The notes under the pieces were generated by a model that was given only the letters and a program-made list of their open reading frames with translations, ran no database searches and had not been told where the DNA came from. A DNA stretch of 5,918 bases, from contig JAGHBT010000143.1 in assembly GCA_021160845.1 (NCBI GenBank), positions 1-5,918 of the forward strand, in the 5' to 3' direction. Position numbers and translations under genes: made by a program. This document shows positions 5,799 to 5,918 of the stretch, one piece after another; position 1 is the first letter of the stretch, and each line of letters starts with the position of its first letter. This DNA comes from a bacterium (GTDB lineage: Bacteria > Krumholzibacteriota > Krumholzibacteriia > Krumholzibacteriales > WJIX01).

Positions 5799-5918
5799 AT
5801 GGATGCGGCAGTTTGTTGTACGCACAGCACTAAGATTGATATGAAGTACATGCCGAAACAATTCGGGGGATATTGTAAGTACCGATCGAGTGATCCGACA
5901 ACCAGAACAGAGTTATTA
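5799..5918 (+). CDS. Possible start of an unrecognised gene running off the right edge
   Basis: From the ATG at 5799 the frame stays open for 40 codons to the end of the window (MDAAVCCTHSTKIDMKYMPK, continuing with a Gly/Arg/Thr-containing stretch). AAAGG ends ten bases upstream, an acceptable but weak ribosome site. ATG 5841 is an alternative. The frame opens after a TAA at 5760-5762. The product resembles nothing recognised, and its composition (three cysteines in 26 residues) does not look like the neighbouring proteins. It may be chance. Confidence 0.2.
   Translation, partial: MDAAVCCTHSTKIDMKYMPKQFGGYCKYRSSDPTTRTELL

Overview
The window suggests a bacterium with an outer membrane from the Fibrobacteres-Chlorobi-Bacteroidetes (FCB) group or one of the uncultivated phyla near it. 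The main reason is the large secreted protease, which ends in a FlgD-like / Por-type C-terminal domain of the 'FPNPFNP...IYDVKGRLV...W(N/D)G...G.PV.SGVYF' kind that is common in those lineages. Four complete or near-complete protein genes are present. The stops are TAA or TAG in all four, and about 1,650 codons contain no in-frame TGA apart from the one discussed below, so the code looks standard. The phylum itself cannot be fixed from this window.

Left part (1-1241, + strand): an M23 zinc endopeptidase followed 43 bases later by a bactofilin. This is a known cell-shape pair, in which a cytoplasmic bactofilin scaffold positions a membrane-anchored peptidoglycan hydrolase. The peptidase reading frame continues upstream to the window edge and encodes an obvious transmembrane anchor, but a TGA codon at 53-55 splits that anchor. 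It is either a nonsense mutation, a base error, or a real downstream start at GTG 80 that would leave the enzyme without its membrane anchor.

Middle (1242-2275): a convergent terminator hairpin, then an Hsp20 small heat-shock chaperone on the - strand, then about 490 bases with no convincing gene. This intergenic stretch is not empty. Upstream of hsp20 there is a good -24/-12 (sigma-54 type) promoter match. At about 130-200 bases upstream of its predicted start there are three spaced copies of a TGCCA-N3-TGGCA palindrome, the usual place for enhancer-binding activator sites. Two of the copies together also form a 15-bp inverted repeat that would fold as RNA on the + strand, and more hairpin potential follows up to about 2145.

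Right part (2276-5671, + strand): a 1131-residue secreted subtilisin-like protease with an intact catalytic triad. It is followed by two tandem beta-sandwich-like repeats, a PQQ/BamB-type beta-propeller and the C-terminal sorting/FlgD-like domain. The last 247 bases hold no recognised gene, only a weak open frame running off the right edge.

The two + strand blocks appear functionally separate: envelope morphogenesis on the left and a secreted or surface protease on the right. The stress chaperone lies between them with its own, possibly sigma-54-dependent, control region.
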